Shown here: positions 45,971 to 56,214 of the stretch, piece after piece
Layout: every line of letters begins with the position of its first letter
How positions within the stretch are numbered: position 1 is the first letter of the stretch
Assembly (NCBI GenBank): GCA_037974965.1
Contig: JBBPFI010000002.1
Coordinates: 2,480,001 to 2,544,000, forward strand
DNA from: Dacryopinax spathularia
Lineage: Eukaryota > Basidiomycota > Dacrymycetes > Dacrymycetales > Dacrymycetaceae
DNA length: 64,000 bases
Direction of reading: 5' to 3'
Program-made: the position numbers and the translations under genes
The notes under the pieces: model-generated
The model's database searches: none
The model's input: the letters and a program-made list of their open reading frames with translations, nothing else
What the model was told of the DNA's origin: nothing

Positions 45971-47081
45971 CGGGATGGTTAATTAGAACGTGCTGATGTA
46001 TCTAACATCCGCGTATTTGTATGATATTGGACTTGATGTTTTCGTTACCTATGAGAGGAAGTAGACGCCAACGTAGGGAGCAAAGGGGGTAGTAGAGCGA
46101 GCGACCGTCATGTAGGATATCAATGCAATCCACTTCGTTAAGCCAAACTAGCCTGGCTCTTATCTTAGAACGCGCAATCCGAGACAAAATGTCTTACTTG
46201 GAGGCATGCAATCGCGGATCCTGCCCTGTCAGAATCAGCTGTCGTGCACCCTTCCACATACCAACCAGGCAGTATAGAGCACCACGTGAATCCAAGTACA
46301 ATGTTTGGCAGCTTCTACAATCCCTGATGCAGTCCACCACTCCGAGAACTACCGAAACGTGAGCGGTGAATTGGCGTCCTATTCGCGCCTGGAAAGTGTG
46401 ACATGCAGTTGGCTGACTCCGTCTAGAACGACCGAGAGCGGTTGAGCAGAGTAGCAAGTTTTTATCTCCTCACTACCCATAGGAGAGGTAGTCCCGCTGA
46501 ATGCGATACAAAAGGCTTTCGCCCCCAAGTCTCTAGGACTTGTAGTGGTGGTTTGGGTTTGGGAGGGTTTGGTTTGGTTTGGGTTATCACCCCGCTGGTC
46601 AGGCGGGTCGGCCGGGAGCTCGCTGAAGCATGCGAGCCTACACACAGCCACTTTACGAAACATAGTGGTATATTGACCAATTATTGTAGTGACTTGCGAG
46701 CGACGTGGATCGAACTCGCGCACTTGGTACTCCGCAACTGACCCGGGGGACGGGCGCATACCCCATTCGGAGACCGTTACACCTTGGCTAAGGTGCCTTC
46801 GATACTTGGGCTGCAGTCGTTTGGATATGACTCTCATGTGCCCCTCATTAGGACGTACCCTCGGCAGGTGTGCCTCATTGCTCACCCACTTTGTACTTCT
46901 GCTAGTGAGGTATTTACAGTCATTTTAGGATACTTATATTCAATTTTATTTCATTTCGTTCGTATACTTTCCCACCTCGTTCGCCTGATACTTCGCTCTA
47001 TAGAATCCTTCTAAGCGTGAGCTCCCTTCCTGTCCATGTAGCACTCTCGGGCCATGCGACACTGACGGTCCAATCCCTTTA
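45971..47081. other. ABC 3' flank, SINE copy 3, and sequence before the transposon
   Basis: 45971-46201 is the 3' flank that is repeated, inverted, at 28456-28680. SINE copy 3 follows at 46503-46820. No gene is visible between 46821 and the left end of the transposon at 47082. Confidence 0.7.
46503..46820 (-). repeat. tRNA-like SINE, copy 3
   Basis: The same unit as copies 1 and 2, in inverted orientation. It shows the ACTACAAGTCCTAGAGACTT tail on the minus strand and the B-box GTTCGATCC. Its flanks differ from those of the F-box copies, so it supports an independent insertion. No clear target-site duplication was found by eye. Confidence 0.78.
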
Positions 47082-47330
47082 TTGCTGCTTACATAATTCA
47101 TGACGCGCGGTGGGCGCGCACGTTTTTGGAAAAAAATGTGCATATTTTCGGGGATGCGTAGCGCAGTCAATTCTGCGTATTTTGGCTTGCTTCAAAGAGC
47201 AAATGTCTTGTATACTCCAAGAAGAAGCGCCCTGTGCTATTTGTCCGGTGTCTGAGTCCACAGACGTTGAGAAAGAGTTTTGACGTGCAGTGGGAAATTG
47301 GGGAGAAATTCACACTGAAATTCTGTCGTG
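47082..47330 (+). repeat. Left terminal inverted repeat of the 8.7-kb transposon
   Basis: It starts TTGCTGCTTACATAATTCAT after a TA. GGGGATGCG follows, then AATTCTGC, and about 220 bp in the block GAGAAATTCACACTGAAATT. Each block is matched, inverted, at the right end at nearly the same distance from the tip. Confidence 0.88.
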
Positions 47331-47488
47331 AATTTTTCAAGAAGCCTATTACCATGGTCGAAAGTATGCAGGGAAGGGCACATAGTACTTTTGAGCAATG
47401 TTCCATTGAGTAGTAAGGCAGATGCTTTGAGGTCAGATAATAGAAGGCTATGTAGCGCAACTGCCTCTGCGTGACACGTCGCCCAACA

Positions 47489-49710
47489 ATGTCTCAGCCA
47501 AATACGGCTTCAGCTTTACCTCGTTCTGGTCCGATGGGGAGTCGAAAGACTCAGATATCTAGGCTGCCTAAGGAGGCTCGTAAGGCCGCTCGTGCGCCAT
47601 CTGTCCTTGTCGATGACACGGGCATCATTACTCGCTCAAAGAAAGTCGCCCTAAATACGGAAGCCAGTCGACATTTTACGACATCGAAAAGCAGCAAACC
47701 TTCCAACGAGCAACCGAAGCCACGACCCCTTCTTAGGAAGGTCTCATCACAGAAGGCTGGGTCCAATTCTGCCGTTGCGGAAGCCACAAAGACAGACGAC
47801 ATTGAGGACCCCGCGCAACAAACCAAGGACAACACGTCTCATCCCCAGGTGGAGGACTCAGCAATTGCTGTAGGAGATGTTTCTGCGAAAGAATCAGATG
47901 GTTGGAGCACCGGTACGTTTTGGTCAACTGTCTTGAGCTCCACACCAAAGAATGCTGTTGCTCCCTCGTCTTCTGAAGTCCATCTACCCGATTCAAGCCT
48001 TGTTCTTTCCGACAATCCTGAGGACTTGCGCGCTCTCATCAAGACTCTTTACAAGCAAGGCCTGGTAACTCGCAGTCAGGTGGAGAGCAGCTTCACACCG
48101 GAATCTTCGATTGCGCTCCCCGACTGTGCAACGGCAGGCACAGAAATCAGAACATCGTCAGCCCAGAAAAGGAAAGCCGGTGGATCACTTTCGGCCGATT
48201 CCACCCAGGAGAGTATCGAGCCGGTTGGCATGGCTCATGTGGGAGACGATGCAGAGGAGATGTTTGATGAGACAGGAATGTACTCCGCGTACATGGAGGA
48301 GACTGCGAGTGACGGGAAGCCTGAGGACGATGAAACTGGTGTGCCTTTATTGACTCCTTGCCTTGGATTATGCTTATGGGTGTAAAGAATGCGTGTCGTA
48401 TAAGATAATGGTCGGATCCGCTGCACGTGTCTTCACGTTGTCCTCTGCTATGGGCTTGAAAGCCTTGCGCAACGAGGTTGGCAAGCTCCTCGACCAATTT
48501 CCTGATGGACTCTCCCTGGCCTACACCTTGTCAACTGCGAAGCTGAAAGAAATGCCTGTCTTACTGGATTCGCCCGGAACATTCATCGAAATGGTGCAGC
48601 AGTGGAGAAGCAGTACAGAAAAGGAAGTAAACAAGGTCGAGCAAGCCTACTTGCGTGCTCATACTACTTGGACAAAGCAAGCGAAGAAAGCCACCGCCAG
48701 TGGCTCAAAGGTTCCCTTGGAGCCAAAGCGCTCAACACCTGCAACTGTATATGTCACTCTCACAAACACGAATGAAGGCAGAGCTCCCCAAAAGGTTGAT
48801 GCGAAGAAGGAGAAAGGAAAGGTACGCCTCTCGCAGTGTACATTGGTATTCTTCTGATTTTATGATAGACGAAGAAAAAGAAAAGGACGACCTCGCCAGG
48901 AAGTGATGACAGCCAGGAAGATGGTGTCAAGAACTCAGTCCGCGATGCTGAGCAGTTCCGCCTTCTAAAGAGTGCAAATCATTGTCATCTGCATGGCCGG
49001 CCCGATGTCCTTCTTCCTGGAGGAATTCATCATGAGCCCTCTGACGCGGACTGGTCCTTATGGAATCTTGCGCTGGTGGGCTATGTTCTCTGATGAGTCG
49101 AACTTGTGTGGTTCTAATGGCAACTCAGCAACGGCATGTACCGGATATCACGGAGACCCAACCTCCAAAGAGTTTACTCGACAAATGGGTGACGCTCAGT
49201 GGCAGCCGTCGTCCTGATGGCCCTCTACGGCAGGCACGCCGACCTGTACGTGGTGATGATCCATCATCTGCATCAACTATGCAAAACCCACCAGTAACGT
49301 TCTTCCCCTCTGTGCCTATGGCACCGATGTCACCACCATGGGGAGGAGCGTTGTGGGGGACAGCAAATCCCTTTCAAGGCTTCTCCATTCCTCCCCAGGA
49401 GTCGGTCTCTCGGAATATCATCAACAATTCGATCCGTTACCCGGCACTCAAAGAGTGGCTAGAAGAACATGTTGACGGTAGTATGGCTCGGAATCCTGAC
49501 AATCGCTCGTTCTCTAGGTTTCTGGATGGCCTGAACTCAGCTGGGCTATATCGACTCAACAAACTGGCTGCTCTTGCAAATGTTGACGAGCTATTGGATG
49601 TTTACGATCCAGCATCATCTTCGGTAAAACTGCCCCGTGGAACCGCAATCCTCCTGATGAACTATGCTCGTCATGACACGCAAGTGTTTGCAGCCAACAG
49701 AAAGCTGTGA
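47489..49710 (+). CDS. Transposon gene A: disordered protein with a small helical C-terminal domain
   Basis: I do not recognise this family. The ATG at 47489 (MSQPNTASALPR) opens a long Ser/Lys/Pro-rich, probably disordered region of about 280 residues. An intron near 48330-48390 follows. The next exon has a helical block (ALRNEVGKLLDQFPDGLSLA, then SPGTFIEMVQQWRSSTEKEV), and a Lys-rich tract (TKKKKRTT) spans another intron near 48822-48868. A His-rich patch (NHCHLHGRPDV...GGIHHEP) lies before a third intron near 49076-49128. The C-terminal exon has a Pro-rich linker and the helical block YPALKEWLEEHVDG, SFSRFLDGLNSAGLYRLNKL, ANVDELLDVYD, which loosely resembles a SAM-like fold (tentative). 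The stop is at 49710. The gene converges on gene B. A DNA-binding or complex-forming role is possible but not shown. Confidence 0.65.
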
Positions 49711-49797
49711 TGGACACCTGCCGCCCAAGCAAAAGTGACATTGGTTTTCCATTCTTCATTTCGCGGTACATATCCCAGTGAACTCTTACTGCTTCAG

Positions 49798-49908
49798 CTG
49801 AAATCAACACTCATTTCCTGACCTTGATTTCTCAGCTCTAGTTTCATTTCAATGTAACAAACTCTTTGACGGAAATCAACGCTTGTTTTGTAAGGTTGAT
49901 TTCTTAGC
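49798..49908. repeat. Two tandem hairpin units between convergent transposon genes A and B
   Basis: AAATCAA and its inverse TTGATTT enclose 16 bp at 49801-49830, and again at 49873-49902. The two units are 72 bp apart and share GTTGATTTC..AGCT.TAG flanks. The position, just after gene A and before the end of gene B, fits a two-way 3' end signal or a protein-binding site. The same GAAATCAAGGTTGGAA wording recurs near the right terminal repeat at about 55574. Confidence 0.7.
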
Positions 49909-50155
49909 TATAGTCCCATTTTGACGTTGCTAGAATACTGGCTTGGATTTCCTCTAATAAAAGAACACACTCGTTTACAAAGTACCGTGCCGCATCCAGA
50001 CAAAATCTAAAAAGCGGCCTGTCGCAATAATAGGCTGACGAGATCCATTGGCAAACAACGAGCAGTACATACAAACGAGAAAGATCGCGACACGATTACA
50101 CTCCAGTTGCAGTACATGAGGATCAGACAACATGCTGTAAGGGAACAATACCACA

Positions 50156-52996
50156 CTAGAACCTAGGGCGACCGCGAATACGCTGGGCTTTCTTGAAGAT
50201 ACCGCGCTGACGAGCAGAAGGAACAATTTCAGGTTCCAGCCCGAGCTGTTCATTCATCTCGAACTCGAGCTCATGTTGAACCACTTTCTGTATTGCCTGT
50301 TCGCCAGTCAGAAGAAGATCAGTAGTATAACCGTTGAACATACCGCTTCAAAGAGCTGCGAAGCAAAAACGCGTGAGGATGCCGGCAGTGTACGAATGAT
50401 CTTCTTCTCAACAAGGGTTTTGAGGTGGTCTGTCTCGGGCTCCCGTTTGCATTCGAACTCTGGTGGAAGACGCTCGAGTGTACCTGTACCAGAGTATTAG
50501 TATTGCACCGGACTAGGCAAGAACGACGTACGCAGTTGTTCAAACACATCCATGAAATCATCGGGAATTTGGAGAGCGGTCTCGTCTGTAGGCGGAGCAG
50601 GAGGAACCAGGTTGGCTTGATGTGCATATGCACGCGCCAGTACCGCTGGGTCCAGCTGTGTATCCGATGGCAGAATATATGTTGTCGCTTCTATGTATGT
50701 TTGATACCAGTCGGGATCCGTCAGTAGTAAGGGGAAGTACTCGGTAGCCGTCGCATGTGCTTCCAGAATCTTGATGATGATTGGCTCGATCCGGGAGGAC
50801 TGCCCCTCTTTCCGGCCAATCCAGTCCGGATCGCGGTAGTCAAGCGAGGCCTTGATGACAGGCCACCACTGGCGCAAGAGATCATTGGTGGGCGGGGCGT
50901 TCTCCTTGCCTTCATAGTCGGGATCTTGCCAGCAGCGAAGTGTCCAGCGCACCCAAGGAGTAATATACCTACGCAGATCCTCCTTGGACACAGGCGCTTC
51001 TTTCCCATACCGCACAGCATTGAGCTTGATGCTGTAAACGTAGGAGAGTGCCCGCCGCATAACAAGATTCGGAACCGGCCAGACCCATGGGTTCAAGGAT
51101 GTTGCGAACTGAAGCTTCATATCAGTTTAGTTTACTTATCCAAACACGCTCACTTACATAGGTAATATAAGCATCCAGCAACGCAGTATTGTTGCATCCC
51201 CTCAGCCGGGCTTGCGCGTGAAGGGTTGCAAACGTGGGTGGACGAGCACCGTCCGCTTGAGACCCACTGCCTTTGCTGACGCGTTTGTAGACAGGCACGA
51301 CCCAACGAGCCACCTGCAGGCGGTCAGTCAGGATCAACATCAGAATTTGAAGGTTGATTTTCACCTCTTTGAAAACATCTTCGAAAGTGTCCAGGAACTT
51401 AGCCATCGTTGAAACAATCCGTGGGGTCACTATGATAGCCTGGGGGAACTGCATGAAGAACTGCTTGACGACCTCGATGAACTGATTGCCGAAGTTGAAA
51501 TGATCCGCTGGAACGAAAAAGGGGAGCGATGAGGGGTCCTGGGTGCAGTAGATATCGGTACAGCGCTGGATAATGCGAGTTGAGTACTTGTCCTTCCACT
51601 TATCTGTGGGCTTGCGAAGAGGGTTGTCAATCCACGTAGTAAGGGCCTCGTGCCATTCGAGGAAAACATCGGTACAGATACGCATGAACCGCCAGTCAAA
51701 GATCTCCTTGTAGCTCTCACTGTTGTCGCCGAAGTTCCAGCGACCAGGGCGGAGGAAGAAGTTGCCCATCCATAGAGCATAAGTGTAGAAAATCTACAAC
51801 GGAATTCAGATATGAATTTCGGCAGGGAGGGACAAGAAACTTACATCGCGTCCTTCAGACACCCACATCTCATTGATCGCATTGAAACTCATAAGGTCGT
51901 TCCACGCAGGGTGTTCGAAGAGCCAAGGGACGATACCATGGAAGACGGGGTCGTTGAAGACTCTGATGGCACCTGGATGCTTCGCAAAGCAGGCACCAAC
52001 CAGCATCTCCTCCTCTGCATCGTTGTACAAGCGCGTTCATCCATAGCTTTCTGCGATCGACCAGACATCGGCAGCCGTAGGAGCACGTACGTTTGGATTG
52101 ATGTTGGACGCGAGAGACTCGAACAGCGAAACGTTGTGAGGCTGCAACAATTCATCTGAGAGGTTGTGAGTAACGATCGAGCAGCTGAATGTACGGTTAC
52201 GCACCCAAAAGGTAGACGTGACCGTACCACCAAGGATGCTCGTGCTGAAGGTCCTTGTAGTGTTGTTCGTAGTACTGCCGACAGGCTTTGATCTGTGTAG
52301 CGCCAGAGATTACTGTAACGAGATCGTTCTGCTTGAAGATAGCATATTTCTTCAAAGTTGCCGGTTGCTCCGAAGTCAGTCGATTGCCTCGAATCTCGTC
52401 CCAGTTGGCGATGTTTTCTTTGGTGGTAGCCACTACAATCGGATACTTGCGCCTGCGAATGCCGATAGTGTTGAACGCCAGGACCAGGTTCTCTACCGCC
52501 TTTGGAGAAGGGCCACCGGTTCGAGAATGAAGATGGTTATAGCAGAAGTCGCTCTCCTTTTCTGTTGGCAGCGGGATGCGCACAGTACCAACAAGGAGGG
52601 TGTCTTGCATCTCGTCCGACCGCTCAAGCAGATCAAGCTCCTGCAGCTGAACCTTAGAGACCGCAGCCTAATCCGATATCAGCATATATGCACATGGACA
52701 AGAACAGGTGGGCGCACATAATCACTGTCCGTACTCTTCTGCGACCCCTGCGAGGAGAACTGGGAAGGGCCCAGAGACTCCGTCAAACGCTGCTCCTCCT
52801 CCGTATTCCTCACATCGGTGTTTGCCGTTGGAACCGGTATGTCCTCGCTGGTGTCGGTGTCGGTGTCGTCAATCGCAGGGGTTGGCAGGGTTGAAGGCCC
52901 GGCCTCAGGGGTGTCGGTCGCCTTCGACTTGCCCTTATTCTTTGTCTTCAACTTGGCGCTTTTCTTCTTCTTTGTAAACATGTTCAAAGAAAGCAA
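50156..52996 (-). CDS. Transposon gene B: protein with a ParB-like domain
   Basis: This is a large, multi-exon gene of roughly 800 residues. The start is at 52996 or the ATG at 52981 (MFTKKKKSAKLKTKNKGKSK), giving a strongly basic N-terminus suited to the nucleus, followed by a Ser/Thr/Asp-rich region. After an intron at about 52679 comes a conserved-looking domain: VGTVRIPLPTEKE, NHLHSRTGGPSPKAVENLVL, GIRRRKYPIVVATTKENI, LKKYAIFKQ and VISGATQIKACRQYYEQHYK. Its order (substrate strand, helix, PIVV strand, loop, then xxISGxTxIxAxR) is that of ParB/Srx-type domains, which bind or cut DNA or use nucleotides. The C-terminal half is helical with many Trp and aromatic residues (WRFMRICTDVFLEWHEALTT) and ends in a basic tail (QRIRGRPRF). 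One exon join near 52060-52100 did not resolve. The domain call is by eye only. Confidence 0.6.
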
Positions 52997-53324
52997 TGGA
53001 GATACTCAGTTGGGATGGATGCGGGGTAGATGATGAGCTGGTGGTGGACGATAGTCAGGTAAGTGAGGATCTGCTGGCAGAACGCGGCTTGAGATCAGCT
53101 TCCGAGACCCGAGCAAACACCACAAAATTCCGAAGGACTCCTGCTTACCTAAACACCCCTCTTTGGCGCCGTTGAGGAATGCTTTTGACCAATCTGTCCT
53201 ACATCCTCTCCTCGACAAAACCACTGTCCTTATCACAACTGCGAAATCAACACCTGAATTCTGCTTTCAATTTTCTCCTTCTCTGGCTCGTGTCCAGCAG
53301 CCGGTGGCATCGAGAAAGGTCCTC

Positions 53325-54110
53325 ATGCTCCCGGAACAACTCCGGCAGCACGCTTACCTCCTTTTGTACTGGCTGTTTCCTAATCGGACCACCACGGACA
53401 TGTTGACCACCAAGGATGATATTATACGCGCCCTGCAAATGGCACAAGTACGCTCACAGACAGAGATGGAAGAGATCTGGCAAGCCATAACCGTTTTTGT
53501 ATGTTCTTCCGGTCTTGTTGCCTCAAGTCTCGCCTGATCATCCTTACAGATCGAAACGCATGGATATACGGTGGATCAGCTCCATGGTCCCTCTCCGCCC
53601 TTCGTACCACAGCCCAACGACATGTCTTCGCCTCCTTCGTACAGTAGCCTCGTTCAACCCACAAGCTTCCACACGAATATTGGGAACGTTCGTCCCAATC
53701 CCTCTCTGAAGTTCTACGCTGTAGCGGTGGGTCTTTGGAGCGACATTTTCTATGGAAGCTGGTATGTCGTCTCACCAAGTGCCGCTCAATACTAAGATGT
53801 CTTCTATAGGGACGACTACAAGCACCTAGTTGCATTCTGTCCAGGTGCAAATTGTACCTCATTTCCCAGCCGCGAGGCAGCCGAAGCATGGTGGAATAGC
53901 AAACCACGGCAGCACGTCCTGGTATTTCCCGAGAACATTCAGCACACTCTTGTTACAACTGCGCATCTCAATTATCGGGACCTGAACCAGCTGTGCGAGT
54001 TGTTGAAGAGGGGGTGCACATGGGAACGCCTGCTTCAGGTTGTTGGTACCCTCGTGGCCCCAAATGAGGTTGCAAAGGTCCTGGACGCTCTTCCTGTACC
54101 CGAGATCTGA
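53325..54110 (+). CDS. Transposon gene C: protein with an RNase H1-type hybrid-binding domain
   Basis: A small protein of about 230 residues in three exons. The ATG at 53325 opens MLPEQLRQHAYLLLYWLFPN. After introns near 53499-53549 and 53762-53810 the reading is FYAVAVGLWSDIFYGSW, DDYKHLVAFCPGANCTSFPS and REAAEAWWNSKP. This is the viroplasmin/RNase H1 N-terminal fold (compare YYAVxxGxxPGIYxSWxxCxxxVxGxxxAxYKSFxxxxEAxxFL). In RNase H1 this domain binds RNA:DNA hybrids or double-stranded RNA. No RNase H catalytic domain follows; the remainder is a helical region ending LDALPVPEI. The Trp and aromatic positions are kept, which supports the domain. Its role within the transposon is unknown. The gene converges with the transposase gene, ending only 43 bp away. 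Confidence 0.72.
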
Positions 54111-54153
54111 GCTCCAAATCAAGGACGGAAATGTGTCGTTGATTTTTGCTAGT

Positions 54154-55329
54154 CTAGAAATAACCACACTTTCTATACCATGCCTCCGCGTGTTCCGCCA
54201 GAACTTCCCATATCAGCTCATGCAATGCTCGGTAGACATCAAAGTCGTCTTTCTTCAGCATAGTGTTTCTAACCAAAACATTTTTACGCCGCATAGTGAA
54301 CTTCAGTGACGAAAAGAGCAACTCGATTGGGTTGTAGTCTGGCGAATACGCTGGCAGATATTCAAGGCGCATGCCTCTGAGACACAATAAGTACAAGTCA
54401 TAAATCCATACAGGTTCATGAGACTTACCGAGCTTCCACCATTTCCCTTATCAGCTCCGACTGATGGATCCGACAGTTATCCATAACAACCACCGAGTTT
54501 TTCCCTGGGTACGGATTCATATTCTCCAACAGTCCGTCAATGAATTCGGCAAACGTGATGCTGTCGAACGATCCTTCAACGATCTTCAGCCAGATCACGC
54601 CATCAATGGATAGAGCAGGCAACACGGAGTAACTGCACAGTAGTCAGAGGAGACCATGATGCAGACTCTTGAACGCACCGCTTCCCTCGCACAAAAAAGC
54701 ACAACTTTCGCACCCTCTGCCCCCTCAGTGACCATGCCTTGTTCCGAAAGGTTGACCGCCGATCCACCGCGCTCTCGTCCACAAAGACCAGTTGTTCAGG
54801 TGTATAGAGTAATCCCATACGGTATTTGAACTGGGCACGACTCTCCTCACTCTGTTCAATGGCAGCTTTGGTTATCTGAAACCAACTCGTTAGTCATCAT
54901 CCATCCCTTGCGAGCATAGGTCATGTACTTGTTTCATTGTAATGTTCATGCTGGCCAGATTTCGAGACAAAGTTGCCTCGGTAACCTTGACACCTTGAAA
55001 CTGCTCCAATGCATCTACTAGCTCGTCCAGGTACCGGTCTGGTGCGCGCTGAATGGCACTGTACAGGAACTGGAAGTTGTTCAGAGGTGCTCATGCTCCA
55101 TCACTGTACCACGTACCGCCTTATCCTCTTCATTCAGCATAGGGGGTCTTCCAACCAGTCCCGACGGCACGGCAGCAACAGTTCCATACTTCCGATGATA
55201 TTCGATAATCCGCTGGACAGTCCGTTTCGAAATGCCGGTGTAGGTGATGATGTCTTCGAGTGGGACTTGTGCCACATTCATGCGAATCACTATTTCCTTG
55301 ACTGGTTCTGTCACACGTATGCCACCCAT
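54154..55329 (-). CDS. DD34E Tc1/mariner-type transposase of the 8.7-kb element
   Basis: The ATG at 55329 (MGGIRVTEPVKEIVIRMN) begins a helix-turn-helix domain (EDIITYTGISKRTVQRIIEY) and a second basic DNA-binding part (GLVGRPPML, then LDELVDALEQFQGVKVTEAT). Short introns separate the exons. The catalytic DDE_3 part has VFVDESAVD (first Asp), VVVMDNCRIHQSE (second Asp) and YSPDYNPIE (Glu). Counting across the intron between EAR and GMR gives 34 residues between second Asp and Glu, the DD34E spacing of Tc1-like transposases. The NPIE block, LFSSLKFTMRRK and a C-terminal helix complete the fold. The frame appears open throughout, so the enzyme may be functional. It lies at the right end with its 5' side facing the right terminal repeat. 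Confidence 0.9.
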
Positions 55330-55579
55330 GCTCTTGAAGTAATCAGCAGAGTATTCCAGAAAGGGGAGGGCTTTATTGTTCGTTGTAGTCTACCACCCTG
55401 AGTTGACAGAGCATCCAAGCGCGCGCCAGGCACTGCGCGCCTAAATGTGAGCCACGTGATTGAGAACGCTCTGCTTCAAGCACTTGCTACATTCACTCAA
55501 CCCTCTTTATCAATAAACTGCAATCATGGTGCCCTCCGGACAGCCCCTCTCAGCTCTGGATCAATGTTTAATTGAAATC

Positions 55580-55827
55580 AAGGTTGGAATTTCTGCATGA
55601 ATTTCTCGCCAACGTGACACTCGAGCCCCTCTTCCTATCTTCCCAGCCAGAGTCTGTAGCTGTCTATATTCACTGCAGGGCCCTCCAGAACGATAATACG
55701 ATCAACTTTCGTCTTTACACCAAAGGAAAATCTGCAGAATTGGCTGCGATATGCATCCCCGAAAAAATAGCCATTTTGCGCGAAAAATGCGCAAACCTGC
55801 GCGCGCCATGAATTATGTAAGCAGCAA
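55580..55827 (-). repeat. Right terminal inverted repeat of the 8.7-kb transposon
   Basis: Read from the right tip inward it starts TTGCTGCTTACATAATTCAT, then GCGCGC, GGGGATGCATATCGCAG and AATTCTGC. About 218 bp in it has GAGAAATTCATGCAGAAATT. It mirrors the left repeat. A TA lies just outside at 55828-55829. Confidence 0.88.
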
Positions 55828-56214
55828 TAAGGTGAGCCTGAGTCCGACTCGGGGATCAAGTGCAGTCGAGGGATGGAGCCGCACAATAATGTCCATCTTC
55901 CATCCAAGCGGCGTAATGTTCGTTCTCAAGTTCAGGCCAGCATGAAACCTATCAGACAAGGAGCAGAAGATGTGTCGCGAAGTGGCAGCATTCCTGGGTT
56001 AAGCATGCAATCGCTCCTCCAAGTTGATCGCGAGACACGCTTTCCGACGAGAGACGAGGAAGAGAGACGCGCGGCGCGTGGCTGTGCTGTTCGTAGATGG
56101 GCTGACGCGTCAAAGGGCTTTGGGTGCATACAACGTCGCTCCTACTCCTCATACTCGTACTCGTACGCTCCTCCATATCCAATTCTCCAACCAACCAACA
56201 ACAACCCATCCACC
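55828..56214. other. Flank between the transposon and the UMP1 gene
   Basis: No gene is seen. This is the upstream region of UMP1, with a short ACTCGT/CTCCTC-rich tract near 56145-56175 and CAACCAAC-type simple sequence just before the ATG. Confidence 0.5.

Larger units (their letters stand above)
47082..55827. mobile_element. 8.7-kb DNA transposon with DD34E transposase and three cargo genes
   Basis: Both ends start TTGCTGCTTACATAATTC in opposite orientation and are directly flanked by TA (47080-47081 and 55828-55829), as expected for Tc1/mariner insertion. The inverted repeats share their first 20 bp exactly, then matching blocks for about 110 bp (GGGGATGC, CGCAG.CAATTCTGC), and a further match about 220 bp in (GAGAAATTCA.....GAAATTC). 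The right end carries a DD34E transposase gene on the minus strand. Three further spliced genes lie to its left (47489-49710 plus, 50156-52996 minus, 53325-54110 plus). All four have largely open exons with splice signals, so the element may be a complete unit. A typical Tc1/mariner is 1.3-2.5 kb with one gene, so this size and content are unusual. Confidence 0.88.

Noticed and set aside
55526-55584. Short start-like reading MVPSGQPLSALDQCLIEIK near the right transposon end
   Set aside because: It runs into the terminal repeat within 20 codons and has no visible partner exon.
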